In this document: piece after piece, positions 53,774 to 63,584 of the stretch | Position numbering within the stretch: the first letter of the stretch is position 1 | Layout: every line of letters starts with the position of its first letter | Assembly: GCF_003012705.1 (NCBI RefSeq) | Contig: NZ_PXYL01000001.1 | Span: forward strand, 558,001 to 622,000 | From: Pseudaminobacter soli (ex Li et al. 2025) | GTDB lineage: Bacteria; Pseudomonadota; Alphaproteobacteria; Rhizobiales; Rhizobiaceae | Length of the DNA: 64,000 bases | Direction of reading: 5' to 3' | Notes under the pieces: model-generated | Databases searched by the model: none | What the model was told of the DNA's origin: nothing | The model's input: the letters and a program-made list of their open reading frames with translations, nothing else | Made by a program: the position numbers and the translations under genes

Positions 53774-54256
53774 ATGTTCGTCCGTACGGCCAGTGAGCGC
53801 GACCTGGCAGCCGTTCGCGAGCTGCTGGTCGAGACTTGGCATGCGACCTATGACGACCTCTACGGCCGGCAACGGGTGACCGAGATCACCGACGAGTGGC
53901 ACTCGACCCCGTTGCTGAAGGCCAACCTCGCTCAGCCGCGTTCCGAGTTCCTCGTCGCTGACGACGGCAGGACGCTCGGCGGCGTCGCCTATGCGATTGC
54001 GAGCGACGACGGCAAGACCGTCACGCTCAAGCGGCTCTACGTTCGCCCGGCGTTCCAGCGCGCCGGGATCGGCAAGGCGCTCCTCGCTGAAATCGAGGAA
54101 TCCTTTCCGGAGGCGGACACGCTGCGCCTGGAAGTCGCGGTGGACAATGAGCCCGCCGTGGCCTTCTACCGTGCCAACGGGTTTGTGGTCTCTGCGGCGT
54201 CGGAAACGAACGCCTCAGGTCATGCCGTCTACAACTGCGAAAAGCGGATAGGGTGA
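53774..54256 (+). CDS. GNAT family N-acetyltransferase
   Basis: A 160-residue acetyltransferase. The CoA-binding motif is LYVRPAFQRAGIGKALLAEIE (R/QxxGxG/A), and VAVDNEPAVAFYRANGFVV closes the fold. The N-terminus VRTASERDLAAVRELLVETWHATYDD is typical of RimI-like members. The ATG is one base after the gatB stop codon. Substrate is unknown. It is followed four bases later by a second GNAT gene. Confidence 0.88.
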   Translation: MFVRTASERDLAAVRELLVETWHATYDDLYGRQRVTEITDEWHSTPLLKANLAQPRSEFLVADDGRTLGGVAYAIASDDGKTVTLKRLYVRPAFQRAGIGKALLAEIEESFPEADTLRLEVAVDNEPAVAFYRANGFVVSAASETNASGHAVYNCEKRIG

Positions 54257-54260
54257 CTCC

Positions 54261-54728
54261 ATGAACGCCACCACGGATCTGGTCATTCGGCCTGCCGAGC
54301 GCGCAGACGTTCCTGCCATCGCAGCGCTGTTTGCTGCAGATGCGCTCGGAGGCCATGGCGATACGACGGATGTGGCAGCGCGGCCGCTCTACGAGGCAGC
54401 GTTCGAGCGCATCTCCGCGAGCCCGAACGATGCGCTGTATGTCGCGGAGCTCGGCGGCGAGGTGGTCGGTACGTTCCAAACCACCATCATAGTGAGCATG
54501 ACCGGGCGCGGTGCGGCCACGATGCGCATCGAGGCCGTACAGACCCGCGAAGACCTTCGCGGCCGCCGCATCGGAGAGCGCATGATCCGATTCGCCATCG
54601 ACAAGGCTAAGGAGGCGGGTGCGGCCAACGTGCATCTCACGTCGAACCTGACGCGCGTCGACGCTCACCGCTTCTACAAGCGGCTCGGCTTCGCCCAGAG
54701 CCACGCCGGCTTCAAGCTCAAGCTGTAG
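54261..54728 (+). CDS. GNAT family N-acetyltransferase
   Basis: A 155-residue GNAT protein: VIRPAERADVPAIAALFAADALGG, CoA loop VQTREDLRGRRIGERMIRFAID and VDAHRFYKRLGFAQSHAGFKLKL. It is similar in plan but not close in sequence to the gene just upstream, so they are not a recent duplication. The order gatB-GNAT-GNAT with gaps of one and four bases indicates one transcript. Its 3' end overlaps the convergent gene by 11 bases. Confidence 0.88.
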   Translation: MNATTDLVIRPAERADVPAIAALFAADALGGHGDTTDVAARPLYEAAFERISASPNDALYVAELGGEVVGTFQTTIIVSMTGRGAATMRIEAVQTREDLRGRRIGERMIRFAIDKAKEAGAANVHLTSNLTRVDAHRFYKRLGFAQSHAGFKLKL

Positions 54729-55200
54729 CCTTGGCCGCTTCTTCGGCGGCAAGCCGTGCGATGTAGACCGCAAACTGCGGGTCTTCGCCGGGCAGCAATT
54801 GCGGCAATGCGTTGCGAAAATCTTCGCGCCGGCACCATTCTCGCATGAAGTCCTCCCATGAGGCCCAGTGACGCGCCTTGCGCGGAGGCATTTTTTCCTC
54901 ATAGGCGACCATATAGGCGCGCTCGAAGAGCGCCACGAGAATGGCGAACAGCGTAACCATCCGCTCCGTCTGTTCCTCGCTCAGATTTGGCGTGGCATCT
55001 TTCGATTGCAGCTTGAGGTCAGGGTGCTCGAGCGTCAGCTTCAGGAAGTCGGTATAGCCGTCGGCCAGAAGTTGATGGATTTCTTCCTCTTCGTTGGCGC
55101 GTGCCTTGCGCTGCTCAAAAACGAAGATGAAGATTGCGAGCGGAACGCCGATGATGACCGAGATGGAACTGACGATATCGATAATCGACTTGAATTCCAT
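54718..55200 (-). CDS. Conserved membrane-anchored hypothetical protein
   Basis: A 160-residue protein with one N-terminal transmembrane helix (IIDIVSSISVIIGVPLAIFIFVFEQRK) followed by a mostly helical, charged cytoplasmic domain (HQLLADGYTDFLKLTLEHPDLKL, WASWEDFMREWCRREDF). It resembles the small membrane proteins of unknown function that carry a helix then an EEIHQLL-type domain. GAGGTGGAG precedes the ATG at 55200. It is divergent from the NDUFA12 gene, and overlaps the GNAT gene tail-to-tail by 11 bases. Confidence 0.75.
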   Translation of the reverse strand: MEFKSIIDIVSSISVIIGVPLAIFIFVFEQRKARANEEEEIHQLLADGYTDFLKLTLEHPDLKLQSKDATPNLSEEQTERMVTLFAILVALFERAYMVAYEEKMPPRKARHWASWEDFMREWCRREDFRNALPQLLPGEDPQFAVYIARLAAEEAAKATA

Positions 55201-55357
55201 CTCCACCTCGCGCGCCTTCGCAACAGAAGCGTAGAGCGGCCAAAAGGCTTTGCCAATGGTGCCAAAATCGCGCGAAGTGGCACCAAACCCTTGCCATTGC
55301 GGCCTGCGAGCGCCATAAGGCATCCAGTTGTTCGACGCGCTTGCCGCGAGGAATCCG

Positions 55358-55756
55358 ATGAAGAAATTCTTCCTGCAGTTTTTTACCTGGTGGAACGGGC
55401 AGACGCTCGGAACCCGTTTTCACACCTGGCGCCGTGGCACCGAGGTGGGCCGCGACGAACAGGGCAACATCTACTACGAGGGCGGCACCGATTCGGAAGG
55501 CCGCACGCGTCGCTGGGTGATCTATAACGGCCTGGCGGAAGCCTCGCGCATCCCGGCCGGCTGGCACGGCTGGCTGCATCATCGGGTCGATACGCCTCCG
55601 TCGCGCGAGAATTACAAGCCGCGCGATTGGCAGAAGCCGCATCAGGCCAACCTGACCGGCACCGCTGCTGCGTATCGCCCGAAGGGCTCGGTTCTTGGCA
55701 CCGGACACCGCCCGCAGGTTACCGGCGACTACGACGCCTGGACGCCGGGCTCGTGA
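55358..55756 (+). CDS. NADH:ubiquinone oxidoreductase accessory subunit (NDUFA12 family)
   Basis: A 132-residue protein beginning MKKFFLQFFTWWNGQTLGTRFHTW, with GNIYYEGGTDSEGRTRRWVIYNG and WHGWLHHRVDTPP, the hallmarks of the B17.2/NDUFA12 accessory subunit of complex I. In alphaproteobacteria this subunit is attached at the hydrophilic-arm side. It is separate from the nuo operon, as usual in Rhizobiales. GAGG precedes the ATG at 55358. The DUF2155 gene follows. Confidence 0.93.
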   Translation: MKKFFLQFFTWWNGQTLGTRFHTWRRGTEVGRDEQGNIYYEGGTDSEGRTRRWVIYNGLAEASRIPAGWHGWLHHRVDTPPSRENYKPRDWQKPHQANLTGTAAAYRPKGSVLGTGHRPQVTGDYDAWTPGS

Positions 55757-55878
55757 GCATGATCCCGGTGGAGTGTTTTCTCGCCACATTTCACGGTTAA
55801 CCGCTAGTTGACCGTGAAGGGGCGAGTCACCCTTCCGGACGAGACTGCACTCAAGGGCGCAACACCGGTATTTTTCGC

Positions 55879-56322
55879 ATGACGATTTTCGGCCGATCTT
55901 CGCTGGGCAAACGGGTTTTGACCGTCTGGGCGGCGTCGGCCGTCTTGGCCTCGGCGCTGATGGGGCCCGCGCATGCGGAACGCATCGCCAATCCGGTTGC
56001 CGAATTTGCCGGCATCGACAAAATCACCGGCCGCATCACCACTTTCGACGTCTATATCGACGAGACGGTTCAGTTCGGCGCGCTGCAGGTTACGCCACGC
56101 GTCTGCTACACGCGCAAGGACGAGGAAGAACCCCGAACCGATTCCTTCGTCGAGGTCGACGAGATCACGCTCGACCGCAAGATCCGCCGCATCTTCACCG
56201 GCTGGATGTTCGCCGAAAGCCCGGGCCTCAATGCCGTCGAGCACGCCATCTATGACGTGTGGTTGAAGGGCTGCAAGGAAAAGTCCGACGTGCCGGCGCC
56301 GGAAGCTCCCAAGAGCAACTGA
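55879..56322 (+). CDS. DUF2155 exported protein
   Basis: A 147-residue protein with a signal peptide ending near AHA. The DUF2155 domain is shown by ITGRITTFDVYIDETVQFGALQVTPRVCYTRK and FTGWMFAESPGLNAVEHAIYDVWLKGCK, with two cysteines that could form a disulfide. Function unknown; it is consistently found between the NDUFA12 and aat genes in Rhizobiales. No clear ribosome-binding site is visible before the ATG. Confidence 0.88.
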   Translation: MTIFGRSSLGKRVLTVWAASAVLASALMGPAHAERIANPVAEFAGIDKITGRITTFDVYIDETVQFGALQVTPRVCYTRKDEEEPRTDSFVEVDEITLDRKIRRIFTGWMFAESPGLNAVEHAIYDVWLKGCKEKSDVPAPEAPKSN

Positions 56323-56529
56323 TACCGCTTCGGCGACTAGACTCCTGAAGTTGATGTGCGGGTAGGCATACCCGCGAGCGCGGCATCCGGATCGGCTGCC
56401 GCTAAGCATATGGCGTTTTTATACCTTCTCTCCCGGACCCGTCTCGAATCCAAATCCCCGGATCTCTAGCTTTTTGGTGCGCGCAGATCGCTGATCCAGC
56501 AGTCGCGCCGAACCAAAAGGAAGAGACCC

Positions 56530-56724
56530 ATGGTCCACCAATACCCCTTCAGCATGCTTCCCGGGCAGCCTCGTCAGGTTTCGAAGGTTGCGGGGCCAAG
56601 GCCGCCGGCAAGGGATTGCAGGTCGCTCTTCGGCGCCACAGAGCGCTTCATGTTCACGAGGCTGTTTCTGGTAACGGCGCTGTTGCTCGCGGCCCTTGCG
56701 CTAGTTACGAAGTTCCCGGCCTGA
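56530..56724 (+). CDS. Possible small membrane protein
   Basis: A 64-codon frame that begins after AGGAAGAG and ends with a single transmembrane helix (RLFLVTALLLAALALVTKF). The first 40 residues are basic and proline-rich. No family is recognised. It is divergent or convergent with nothing closely overlapping (it ends 20 bases from aat). It is plausible because of its ribosome-binding site and helix, but may not be real. Confidence 0.4.
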   Translation: MVHQYPFSMLPGQPRQVSKVAGPRPPARDCRSLFGATERFMFTRLFLVTALLLAALALVTKFPA

Positions 56725-56744
56725 CAGTGCTGGAACGGGGGCGT

Positions 56745-57362
56745 TCAGGGCGCGAACTGAGCGTTGCCCTGCAGGCCGTCCTCAAGCAATCTCTCATATT
56801 TGGCGCGTGGCACGTCGATCGCGCCAAAACGCTTCAGATGCTCGGTCGTGAACTGGGTGTCCAGAAGCGCGAAGCCGCGTTCGTTGAGCCGCCCGACCAG
56901 ATGGACGAGACAGACTTTCGAGGAATCGGTTTCCCGCGAAAACATGCTTTCACCGAAAAAGACGCGACCAAGGCTGACGCCATAGAGGCCACCTACCAGG
57001 CGGCCGTCATGCCAGGCCTCCACCGAGTGGCAATGGCCGAGCTCGAACAGGCGGATATAGGCTTCGCGGATCGGTGCGTTGATCCAGGTCGTCTCGCGCT
57101 CGGCGCAATGTTCGGCGCAGCCGTCGATCACACCGGCAAAATCCGTGTCGAAACGCACATCAAAGCGATGCTGGCGGATCGTCTTGCGCAGGCTCTTGGG
57201 AATGTGGAAGGCATTTAGTGGGATGATGCCGCGCGTTTCGGGTCGGACCCAGAAGACTTCCGGGTCGTTCGCGCTTTCAGCCATCGGAAACACGCCCGAG
57301 GCATAGGCCTTAAGGAGAAGGTCTGGAGGGATACGATATCCCGGTGCGTAGGGGCGGGTCAT
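56745..57362 (-). CDS. aat: Leucyl/phenylalanyl-tRNA--protein transferase
   Basis: A 205-residue GNAT-fold transferase that adds Leu or Phe to proteins with N-terminal Arg or Lys, marking them for Clp[23 protein letters not shown] and [26 protein letters not shown] are the family start, with [30 protein letters not shown] in the core. Length matches the rhizobial form (about 205). GGAGACG precedes the ATG. It follows accC on the same strand with a hairpin between. Confidence 0.95.
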   Translation of the reverse strand: MTRPYAPGYRIPPDLLLKAYASGVFPMAESANDPEVFWVRPETRGIIPLNAFHIPKSLRKTIRQHRFDVRFDTDFAGVIDGCAEHCAERETTWINAPIREAYIRLFELGHCHSVEAWHDGRLVGGLYGVSLGRVFFGESMFSRETDSSKVCLVHLVGRLNERGFALLDTQFTTEHLKRFGAIDVPRAKYERLLEDGLQGNAQFAP

Positions 57363-57380
57363 TGCCGCGTCTCCAACGCT

Positions 57381-57402
57381 ACGGCGCCCTTTCGGGCGCC
57401 GT
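57381..57402. repeat. Hairpin between accC and aat
   Basis: Perfect nine-pair stem ACGGCGCCC/GGGCGCCGT, loop TTTC. No T tail on the minus strand, so it is more likely a stabilising or attenuating hairpin in the accC-aat transcript than a full terminator. Confidence 0.5.
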
Positions 57403-57475
57403 TACAAAATTCTGGCCTGTCGGTCTTGTGCATATTCGTAACCCGCACGATCCGCCGCCCGGGAACGATTATAGC

Positions 57476-58819
57476 CTATTCCGTCTCGGCGAGGTGCTTT
57501 TCCAGCCAATGAATATCGTAATCGCCATTGGCGATGTCGATATTGCCGACGAGATCACGGAACAGCGGCAGCGTCGTCTTGACGCCATCGACCACGAATT
57601 CGTCGAGCGCACGGCGCAGGCGCATCATGCATTCGACGCGGTTGCGGCCGTGCACGATGAGCTTGCCGATGAGGCTGTCGTAGTAGGGCGGGATCTTGTA
57701 GCCCGAATAGACGCCTGAATCGACGCGGATACCGAGGCCGCCAGGCGTGTGGAAATGCGTGATCGTGCCGGGCGAGGGCACAAAGGTGCGCGGATCCTCG
57801 GCATTGATGCGGCATTCGATGGCATGGCCCTGGAAGCGCACGTCTTCCTGCTTGATCGACAGGCCGCCGCCCGACGCGACGCGGATCTGTTCATGAACCA
57901 GGTCGATGCCGGTGATCGCTTCCGTGATCGTGTGCTCGACCTGCAGACGCGTGTTCATCTCGATGAAGTAGAACTCGCCGTCCTCGTACAGGAACTCGAT
58001 CGTGCCAGCGCCCGAATAGCCTAGATCGGCCACCGCATTGGCGCAGATTGCGCCGATTCGGTTGCGCTCTTCTTCGTTGAGGGCAGGTGAGTTGGCCTCT
58101 TCCCAGACCTTCTGGTGGCGGCGCTGCAGCGAGCAGTCGCGTTCGCCGAGGTGGATGCCTGCACCGGCGCCATCGCCGAAGATCTGCACTTCGATATGGC
58201 GCGGCTTTTCAAGGTACTTTTCGATGTAGACGGCATCGTCGCCAAAGGCCGCACCGGCTTCGGAGCGGGCCGTCTGCAGGGCGGTAACGACGTCCTCTTC
58301 GTTGCGCGCCACCTTCATGCCGCGGCCGCCGCCGCCGGCAGATGCCTTGATGATGACCGGATAGCCGATCTCAGCGGCGATTCGCTTGGCTTCCTTTTCG
58401 TCAGTCACGGCGCCGTCGGAACCTGGAACGACCGGAATGCCCAGGCGCTTGGCAGTGCGCTTGGCCTCGATCTTGTCACCCATGATGCGGATGTGATCGC
58501 CCGAGGGACCGATGAAAGTGATGTTGTGGGCGGCCAGTATGTCGGCGAACTTGGCGTTCTCAGCCAGGAAGCCGTAGCCCGGGTGCACGGCGTCGGCACC
58601 GGTGATCTCGCAGGCCGCGACGATCTGGTGAATGTTCAAATAGCTGTCGCGCGACGGCGGTGGGCCGATGCAGACGCTCTCGTCCGCAAGCCGCACATGC
58701 ATGGCGTTGGCGTCGGCGGTCGAGTGCACGACCACGGTCTTGATGCCAAGTTCCTTGGCCGCGCGGAGGATTCGAAGGGCGATTTCGCCTCGATTGGCGA
58801 TGAGTATCTTCTGGAACAT
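57476..58819 (-). CDS. accC: Acetyl-CoA carboxylase, biotin carboxylase subunit
   Basis: A 447-residue ATP-grasp enzyme that carboxylates biotin on AccB for fatty acid synthesis. ILIANRGEIALRILRAAKELG is the N-terminal hallmark. The ATP-grasp glycine loop is IKASAGGGGRGMKV, and EFLYEDGEFYFIEMNTRLQVEHTITE carries metal ligands. Length is standard. It begins seven bases after accB, in one operon with aroQ and accB. Confidence 0.97.
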   Translation of the reverse strand: MFQKILIANRGEIALRILRAAKELGIKTVVVHSTADANAMHVRLADESVCIGPPPSRDSYLNIHQIVAACEITGADAVHPGYGFLAENAKFADILAAHNITFIGPSGDHIRIMGDKIEAKRTAKRLGIPVVPGSDGAVTDEKEAKRIAAEIGYPVIIKASAGGGGRGMKVARNEEDVVTALQTARSEAGAAFGDDAVYIEKYLEKPRHIEVQIFGDGAGAGIHLGERDCSLQRRHQKVWEEANSPALNEEERNRIGAICANAVADLGYSGAGTIEFLYEDGEFYFIEMNTRLQVEHTITEAITGIDLVHEQIRVASGGGLSIKQEDVRFQGHAIECRINAEDPRTFVPSPGTITHFHTPGGLGIRVDSGVYSGYKIPPYYDSLIGKLIVHGRNRVECMMRLRRALDEFVVDGVKTTLPLFRDLVGNIDIANGDYDIHWLEKHLAETE

Positions 58820-58826
58820 CCCGAAC

Positions 58827-59297
58827 CTATTCGATGACGACCAGCGGCATGCCGTATTCCACCGGCTGAGCGTCTTCGACCAGAATGGCCTTCACCGTGC
58901 CGGAGCGCGGCGACGGGATCTGGTTCATGGTCTTCATGGCTTCGATGATCAGCAGCGTCTGGCCTTCCTTGACCGTCTGGCCCACTTCGATGAACGGAGC
59001 GGCGTCGGGAGCGGCGGCCAGATAGGCAGTGCCGACCATGGGCGAGGGCACGGCGTTCTTGGACAGGTCGGCTGCCGGCGCAGGGGCGGCTGCTGCCGGA
59101 GCGGCCGGAGCGGCAGCGGCGGGCAGGGCGACCGGGGCAGGCGCTGCAAAGGCAGCATGAACAGCGCCGACGTTGCGCGAAACGCGCAGCTTCAGATCGC
59201 CGTATTCGACTTCGATTTCCGTCAGATTGGTGTCGTTCAGGATGCCCGCGAGGTCGCGGATCAATTGCTGGTCAACACCGGTCTTCTTTATCGACAT
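58827..59297 (-). CDS. accB: Acetyl-CoA carboxylase, biotin carboxyl carrier protein
   Basis: A 156-residue carrier. The biotinylated lysine is K122 in EAMKTMN. The C-terminal beta-sandwich follows an Ala/Pro-rich linker (about 62-85) which allows swinging between AccC and the carboxyltransferase. The N-terminal [29 protein letters not shown] is conserved. The ATG at 59297 follows AGAAGG. It is 29 bases after aroQ. Confidence 0.96.
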   Translation of the reverse strand: MSIKKTGVDQQLIRDLAGILNDTNLTEIEVEYGDLKLRVSRNVGAVHAAFAAPAPVALPAAAAPAAPAAAAPAPAADLSKNAVPSPMVGTAYLAAAPDAAPFIEVGQTVKEGQTLLIIEAMKTMNQIPSPRSGTVKAILVEDAQPVEYGMPLVVIE

Positions 59298-59326
59298 ATT
59301 AGAGCCTTCTCTTCTGGTCCGTCCGC

Positions 59327-59761
59327 TCACAGGCGGTCGGCGAGCGCCTTGAGCGCCAGTGTGTAGCCAAGTGGGCCAAAGCCGCAAATCATCCCGACCG
59401 CGACTGGCGCGATCATGGAGACGTGACGGAACTGCTCACGGGCATGGATGTTTGAAAGATGCACTTCCACCACCGGCAGCGGCGATACCGCGCGGATGGC
59501 GTCGTGAATGGCGATGGATGTATGCGTGTAGGCGCCGGCATTGATGACGATGCCAGCGGCCTTGTCGCCTGCTTCCTGAATCCAATCGACCAGGTCGCCT
59601 TCATGGTTGGATTGGCGAAACTCGATGGCAAGCCCGAGCTCGTCGCCGGCCTTTCGGCAATCGTCCTCGATGGCCGACAAGGTCATGCCGCCATAGATGC
59701 CAGGTTCGCGCTTGCCCAGCGCATTGAGATTGGGGCCGTTTAAAACGTAGACCGTTTTCAA
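59327..59761 (-). CDS. aroQ: 3-Dehydroquinate dehydratase, type II
   Basis: A 144-residue enzyme of the shikimate pathway. The sequence shows [22 protein letters not shown], the lid with its catalytic Tyr, [33 protein letters not shown] and [16 protein letters not shown] with the catalytic histidine. A TTG start at 59761 gives the normal family N-terminus ([10 protein letters not shown]) with AAGG eight bases before; the frame remains open upstream to 59806 without a signal. It heads the aroQ-accB-accC group. Confidence 0.93.
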   Translation of the reverse strand: MKTVYVLNGPNLNALGKREPGIYGGMTLSAIEDDCRKAGDELGLAIEFRQSNHEGDLVDWIQEAGDKAAGIVINAGAYTHTSIAIHDAIRAVSPLPVVEVHLSNIHAREQFRHVSMIAPVAVGMICGFGPLGYTLALKALADRL

Positions 59762-59833
59762 AATATGGACCTTTCTCCGCGCCGGTCGCCAACCGGTGCG
59801 CCGCAACTTCTATAATTGGCTTGATCGGCTGCG

Positions 59834-59876
59834 AAAAGAGCGCACGGACCTTCTTGTCCACAAGCGCGCTCTTTTT
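59834..59876 (-). terminator. Terminator after the DsbA-family gene
   Basis: Stem AAAAGAGCGC/GCGCTCTTTT with a 22-base loop that can pair further. It has a T-run in both directions, starting 29 bases after the stop at 59905. Confidence 0.8.
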
Positions 59877-59904
59877 GCGGCAATATCCGCCGGAATCCGC
59901 TGAA

Positions 59905-60723
59905 TCAGCAACCGGCGTCGAGGCACTTCTTGGCAGCGGAGATCTTTTCAGCCAGCGCGTCCTTGCCGAGCGCGCCGAAAACCACCTCATTGCCGACCAC
60001 GTAGGACGGGGTGCCGCTGATCGCCAGCTTGTTCGCCAGGTCGTAGGTCTTCGAGAACGCTTCCATGATGGCGGGGTTCTGCATTTCCTGGCGCAGCTTC
60101 GCTTCATCGACGCCGAGCGACAGGGCGATCTTGATGGCGCTGTCCTCGCTCGCGCGTCCCTGGCCGCCCAGCAGCTGGTTGTGGAATTCGCCGTACTTTT
60201 CTGGTGCAAGCGCGCGGAAGGCCATCGAAACGACATGCGCCTTCTGCGAGTCGGGCCCCAGGATCGGGAACTCCTTGAGCACGAAACGAAGGTCCGGATC
60301 GGAGGCGGTCAGCGCCTGCATGTCCTGCTGGGCGCGCTTGCAATAGCCGCAATTGTAGTCGTAGAACTCGACGATCGTGACCTTGCCATTGGGGTTGCCG
60401 ACAACACCGTCATAGGCAGAATTGAAAATCTGGGCCTTGTCTTCCTCGATGGTCTCGCGGTGGGCAACGCGCTGCGCTTCCTCGCGCTTCTGTTCCAGCG
60501 AGTTCTGGACGTCGAGCAGGATCTCCGGGTTATCGAGCAGGTAGTCGCGCACGATGGATTCGACGGCCTTGCGATCAAGCTGGGCGTCTGCGGTCTGAAC
60601 ACTGGCGGCTTGCGCAGACGCACCGGCAACCGCCGTCTGCTGACGACCCGACACGAAACCGAAAGCCAGCATCGCGAATGAAACCGCGATGGCGGTCGTG
60701 CCCAACAGAATTGCCTTGTTCAT
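59905..60723 (-). CDS. DsbA-family thiol oxidoreductase
   Basis: A 272-residue periplasmic protein with a signal anchor (AILLGTTAIAVSFAMLAFGF), a helical stalk of about 60 residues (LDRKAVESIVRDYLLDNPEILL... EEAQRVAHRETIEEDK), and a thioredoxin-like domain with CGYC at 125-128 and the cis-proline loop SGTPSYVVGNE. The stalk and order resemble the ScsC/BdbD type that can trimerise and act as a disulfide isomerase or oxidase. It follows the M48 protease gene on the same strand with 157 bases between. Confidence 0.9.
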   Translation of the reverse strand: MNKAILLGTTAIAVSFAMLAFGFVSGRQQTAVAGASAQAASVQTADAQLDRKAVESIVRDYLLDNPEILLDVQNSLEQKREEAQRVAHRETIEEDKAQIFNSAYDGVVGNPNGKVTIVEFYDYNCGYCKRAQQDMQALTASDPDLRFVLKEFPILGPDSQKAHVVSMAFRALAPEKYGEFHNQLLGGQGRASEDSAIKIALSLGVDEAKLRQEMQNPAIMEAFSKTYDLANKLAISGTPSYVVGNEVVFGALGKDALAEKISAAKKCLDAGC

Positions 60724-60880
60724 CTGATTCCCGTCCTTGCGTTTGTTGCCTGCCGCCCGATCATTTAGGGCATGGGAGGGCGCATGTCCCTGCTTGCATA
60801 TCAGGACTTTGGCCTCGTCGAGGCGAAATGGCCGTGCATCACAGAAAATTCACTGCCGCCGCCACCGAGTGCCCTTTGTG

Positions 60881-62284
60881 TCACCCGCCGTTGTTCTTCA
60901 AGCCTTTGCGCGAGGTGATGATGTCCTGTGCGCGCACCCAGCCCGGCGAGCCGGGCTTGAACTTCTGCTGTGCCCGCATCGCGAATATTTGGGCGTCATT
61001 GTAGGCACCGCTGTAATAGTGGCCTTCGGCGGTGGCCAACTCGGCCTCTGCGATGTTGCCCAGTTGCCCATAGGCCTGCGCCAGATAGCGGTAGCCTTCG
61101 GCGTTCTCGCGATCGATGTCGAGCCCTTCACGAATGTGGGTGATCGCCTTCTTCGCGGATTCGGGCGTGCCGATCGCCAGCAAGGCCTGGCCGTAGGAGA
61201 TCGGCAGGATGCCCGATCTCGCCGGATCGAGCTGGACGGCCTTGGCGTAGGCCTCGGCCGCCTTGGCAGGCTGATTTGCCTTCATCAGCGCGTCGCCGCG
61301 CAATTCGTAGAAATAGGGGTTCTTCGGCTGCTGCTTGAGCAAGGCGTCGACCTTGGTCACCGCAGCCCGCGGATCACCGTGGAGGTAGGAGGTCATCGCA
61401 TCGCCATACAGCGCCCCAAGCCCTCGCGGGTCCTTGCGGAACATGCGCGAGACCGCACCCTGTCCGTCGGTGAACACGGCGATCTTGGCGCGCATCATGT
61501 CGTGGCGCAGCTGCAGCGCCGGCGGGTCCTTGCGGTCGTAGTTCGGACTGTTGACGGCCAGCTGTTCGAGATTGGCGATACGGTCCTGCGGCGTGGGGTG
61601 GCTGATCTGGTAAGGATCGATCTTCGCACCCGACAGCGACAACGCGCTCTGGAAGCGCCGGAAGGTGATCAGCATGCCCTTGGCGGACTGACCAGTCTTT
61701 TCGAGATAGGTAATCGCCGAGCGGTCGGCGGTCGTTTCCTCGGTGCGCTGGTAGCCGAGCAGGCCGCGCCGCGCGACTTCGTTGCCGGCCATGGCGATGC
61801 CGCCGCCGACCTGGCCAAGTCCGCCCGAATTGGTGGCAGCGCCCGCCACCATCGCGCCTGCGCCGAGCAGCGTCGCCACGATCGCCATGGTCTGGGCGCG
61901 CGCCAGTTGCTCGCGCAGACGCTGCTGATGGCCGCCGGCTATGTGGCCTGCCTCGTGTGCGATGACGCCGATGATCTCATTCGGCGTTTCCGCCTGCATC
62001 AGGGCGCCAGTGTTCACGAACATTCGCTGCCCCGCCACAAAGGCGTTGAAGCTGGGGTCGTTGACCAGGATAATGTCGATATTGGACCTAAGCCCGGCAG
62101 CCTTGAAGATCGGCCGGGCATAGTCGCGCAGCAGCGCCTCGATCTCCGCGTCGCGCACGATGGGAAGCCGGCTTTGCGCAAATGCGCTCACCGAGCTCGA
62201 AACCGATAGGGCTGCCACAAGCGAAATCTTGGCGAGCGAACGAGCCGTCTTTGAAACCAACGAAGAAAGAGAATGTGTCTGCAT
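60881..62284 (-). CDS. M48-family metalloprotease with TPR domain (BepA/YfgC-like)
   Basis: A 467-residue exported protein. The signal peptide ends near AFA. The zinc site is HEAGH (110-114). A segment with TADRSAITYLEK carries the third ligand region (ExxxxD). After residue 300 the sequence is made of TPR-like helical pairs. This is the architecture of BepA (YfgC), which controls assembly of outer-membrane proteins such as LptD. Start ATG 62284; a GTG four codons earlier is also in frame. Divergent from the aminotransferase gene. Confidence 0.9.
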   Translation of the reverse strand: MQTHSLSSLVSKTARSLAKISLVAALSVSSSVSAFAQSRLPIVRDAEIEALLRDYARPIFKAAGLRSNIDIILVNDPSFNAFVAGQRMFVNTGALMQAETPNEIIGVIAHEAGHIAGGHQQRLREQLARAQTMAIVATLLGAGAMVAGAATNSGGLGQVGGGIAMAGNEVARRGLLGYQRTEETTADRSAITYLEKTGQSAKGMLITFRRFQSALSLSGAKIDPYQISHPTPQDRIANLEQLAVNSPNYDRKDPPALQLRHDMMRAKIAVFTDGQGAVSRMFRKDPRGLGALYGDAMTSYLHGDPRAAVTKVDALLKQQPKNPYFYELRGDALMKANQPAKAAEAYAKAVQLDPARSGILPISYGQALLAIGTPESAKKAITHIREGLDIDRENAEGYRYLAQAYGQLGNIAEAELATAEGHYYSGAYNDAQIFAMRAQQKFKPGSPGWVRAQDIITSRKGLKNNGG

Positions 62285-62421
62285 GGTGAAAACCACTGGT
62301 AGACGAGCAAATGAGCAATGAAAAGCTCGGTCGAAAAACTTCGTGAACTTGTGATCGCCTCATCATTCGGGCATTTGTGCGGCGCGGGCCGTTCGGTCCA
62401 CAGAAGAAGTTGGATGGAATA

Positions 62422-63570
62422 ATGGTAGTTTCGCTTTCGAAGCGCGGTGATGTCGAGCCGTTTCACGCGATGGACGTTCTTGCCGAAGCAAATCGGCTGA
62501 AGGCAACAGGCGTATCGGTAGTCTCGATGGCGGTCGGCCAGCCGTCCGACCCGGCGCCGACGCTGGTGCGCGAGGCAGCCGCGCGTGCCCTGCGCGACGG
62601 TCGGATCGGCTATACCGACGCCCTTGGCACGGCCGGCCTGCGGCAGGCAATCGCGGCGCACTATGCCGAGCACTATGGCGTCGAGGTTTCGGCGGCGCGC
62701 ATCGCCGTCACGACGGGCTCGTCCGCGGCCTTCAATCTCGCCTTCCTCGCCATGTTCGACCCGGGCGACTGCGTCGCCATCGCAGCGCCTGGTTATCCGG
62801 CCTACCGGAACATCATGATCGCGCTGGGGCTCGACGTCGCTGAGATCGAACTGGACGGCGCGGCCTATCTGACCGCCGATCATCTGGAGGCGGCGCATCG
62901 CCAAAAACCCCTCAAGGGTGTCCTGTTTGCCAGCCCCGCAAACCCGACCGGCGCGATCATCCCGCAGAAGGAACTGGCCGAGCTGGTTGCGAAGGCAGAA
63001 AGCCTCGGCATTTCGGTGATCTCCGACGAAATCTATCACCGGCTCGCTTATTCCGGCCCAGACGTTACCGCGCTTTCGCTGGGGCAGGGCGTGACGGTCA
63101 TCAATTCTTTCTCGAAGTATTATTGCATGACCGGCTGGCGCATCGGTTGGATGGTGCTGCCGGAAGAACTGGTGCGGCCTATCGAGCGCATCCAGCAGAG
63201 CCTCTACATTTCCGCCCCCGAGCTTTCCCAGGTCGCTGCGATCGAGGCATTTTCGGCAACGGCAGAGCTCGAGGCTGTGAAGGCGCGCTATTCGTGGAAT
63301 CGCGAGCTTCTGATGCGGCGGCTGCCCGAGCTCGGTTTTGCTCTTGCCGCGCCCATGGATGGCGCCTTCTATGCGTTCTGCGATGTGTCGCGCCTGACCA
63401 ATGACAGCATGGAGTTCGCACGCCGGATGCTGGCGGAGGCGCATGTGGCCGGCACGCCAGGACGCGATTTCGATACGCTTGCCGGCCACCGCTTCATGCG
63501 GTTGTCCTATGCCGGCAGCCAGGATGAAATGGTCGAGGCCCTGGCACGCATCGAGCGCTGGCTGAAATAG
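62422..63570 (+). CDS. Class I/II pyridoxal-phosphate aminotransferase
   Basis: A 382-residue PLP aminotransferase of the aspartate aminotransferase fold. The lysine is in [19 protein letters not shown], the PLP-contact aspartate in [11 protein letters not shown] and the substrate-binding arginine in [31 protein letters not shown] is the family segment. The amino acid specificity (aspartate, aromatic, or alanine) cannot be judged. ATG at 62422. The glutaminase gene starts 14 bases after its stop, so the two may be co-expressed. Confidence 0.9.
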   Translation: MVVSLSKRGDVEPFHAMDVLAEANRLKATGVSVVSMAVGQPSDPAPTLVREAAARALRDGRIGYTDALGTAGLRQAIAAHYAEHYGVEVSAARIAVTTGSSAAFNLAFLAMFDPGDCVAIAAPGYPAYRNIMIALGLDVAEIELDGAAYLTADHLEAAHRQKPLKGVLFASPANPTGAIIPQKELAELVAKAESLGISVISDEIYHRLAYSGPDVTALSLGQGVTVINSFSKYYCMTGWRIGWMVLPEELVRPIERIQQSLYISAPELSQVAAIEAFSATAELEAVKARYSWNRELLMRRLPELGFALAAPMDGAFYAFCDVSRLTNDSMEFARRMLAEAHVAGTPGRDFDTLAGHRFMRLSYAGSQDEMVEALARIERWLK

Positions 63571-63584
63571 ACGAGGGGGCATTC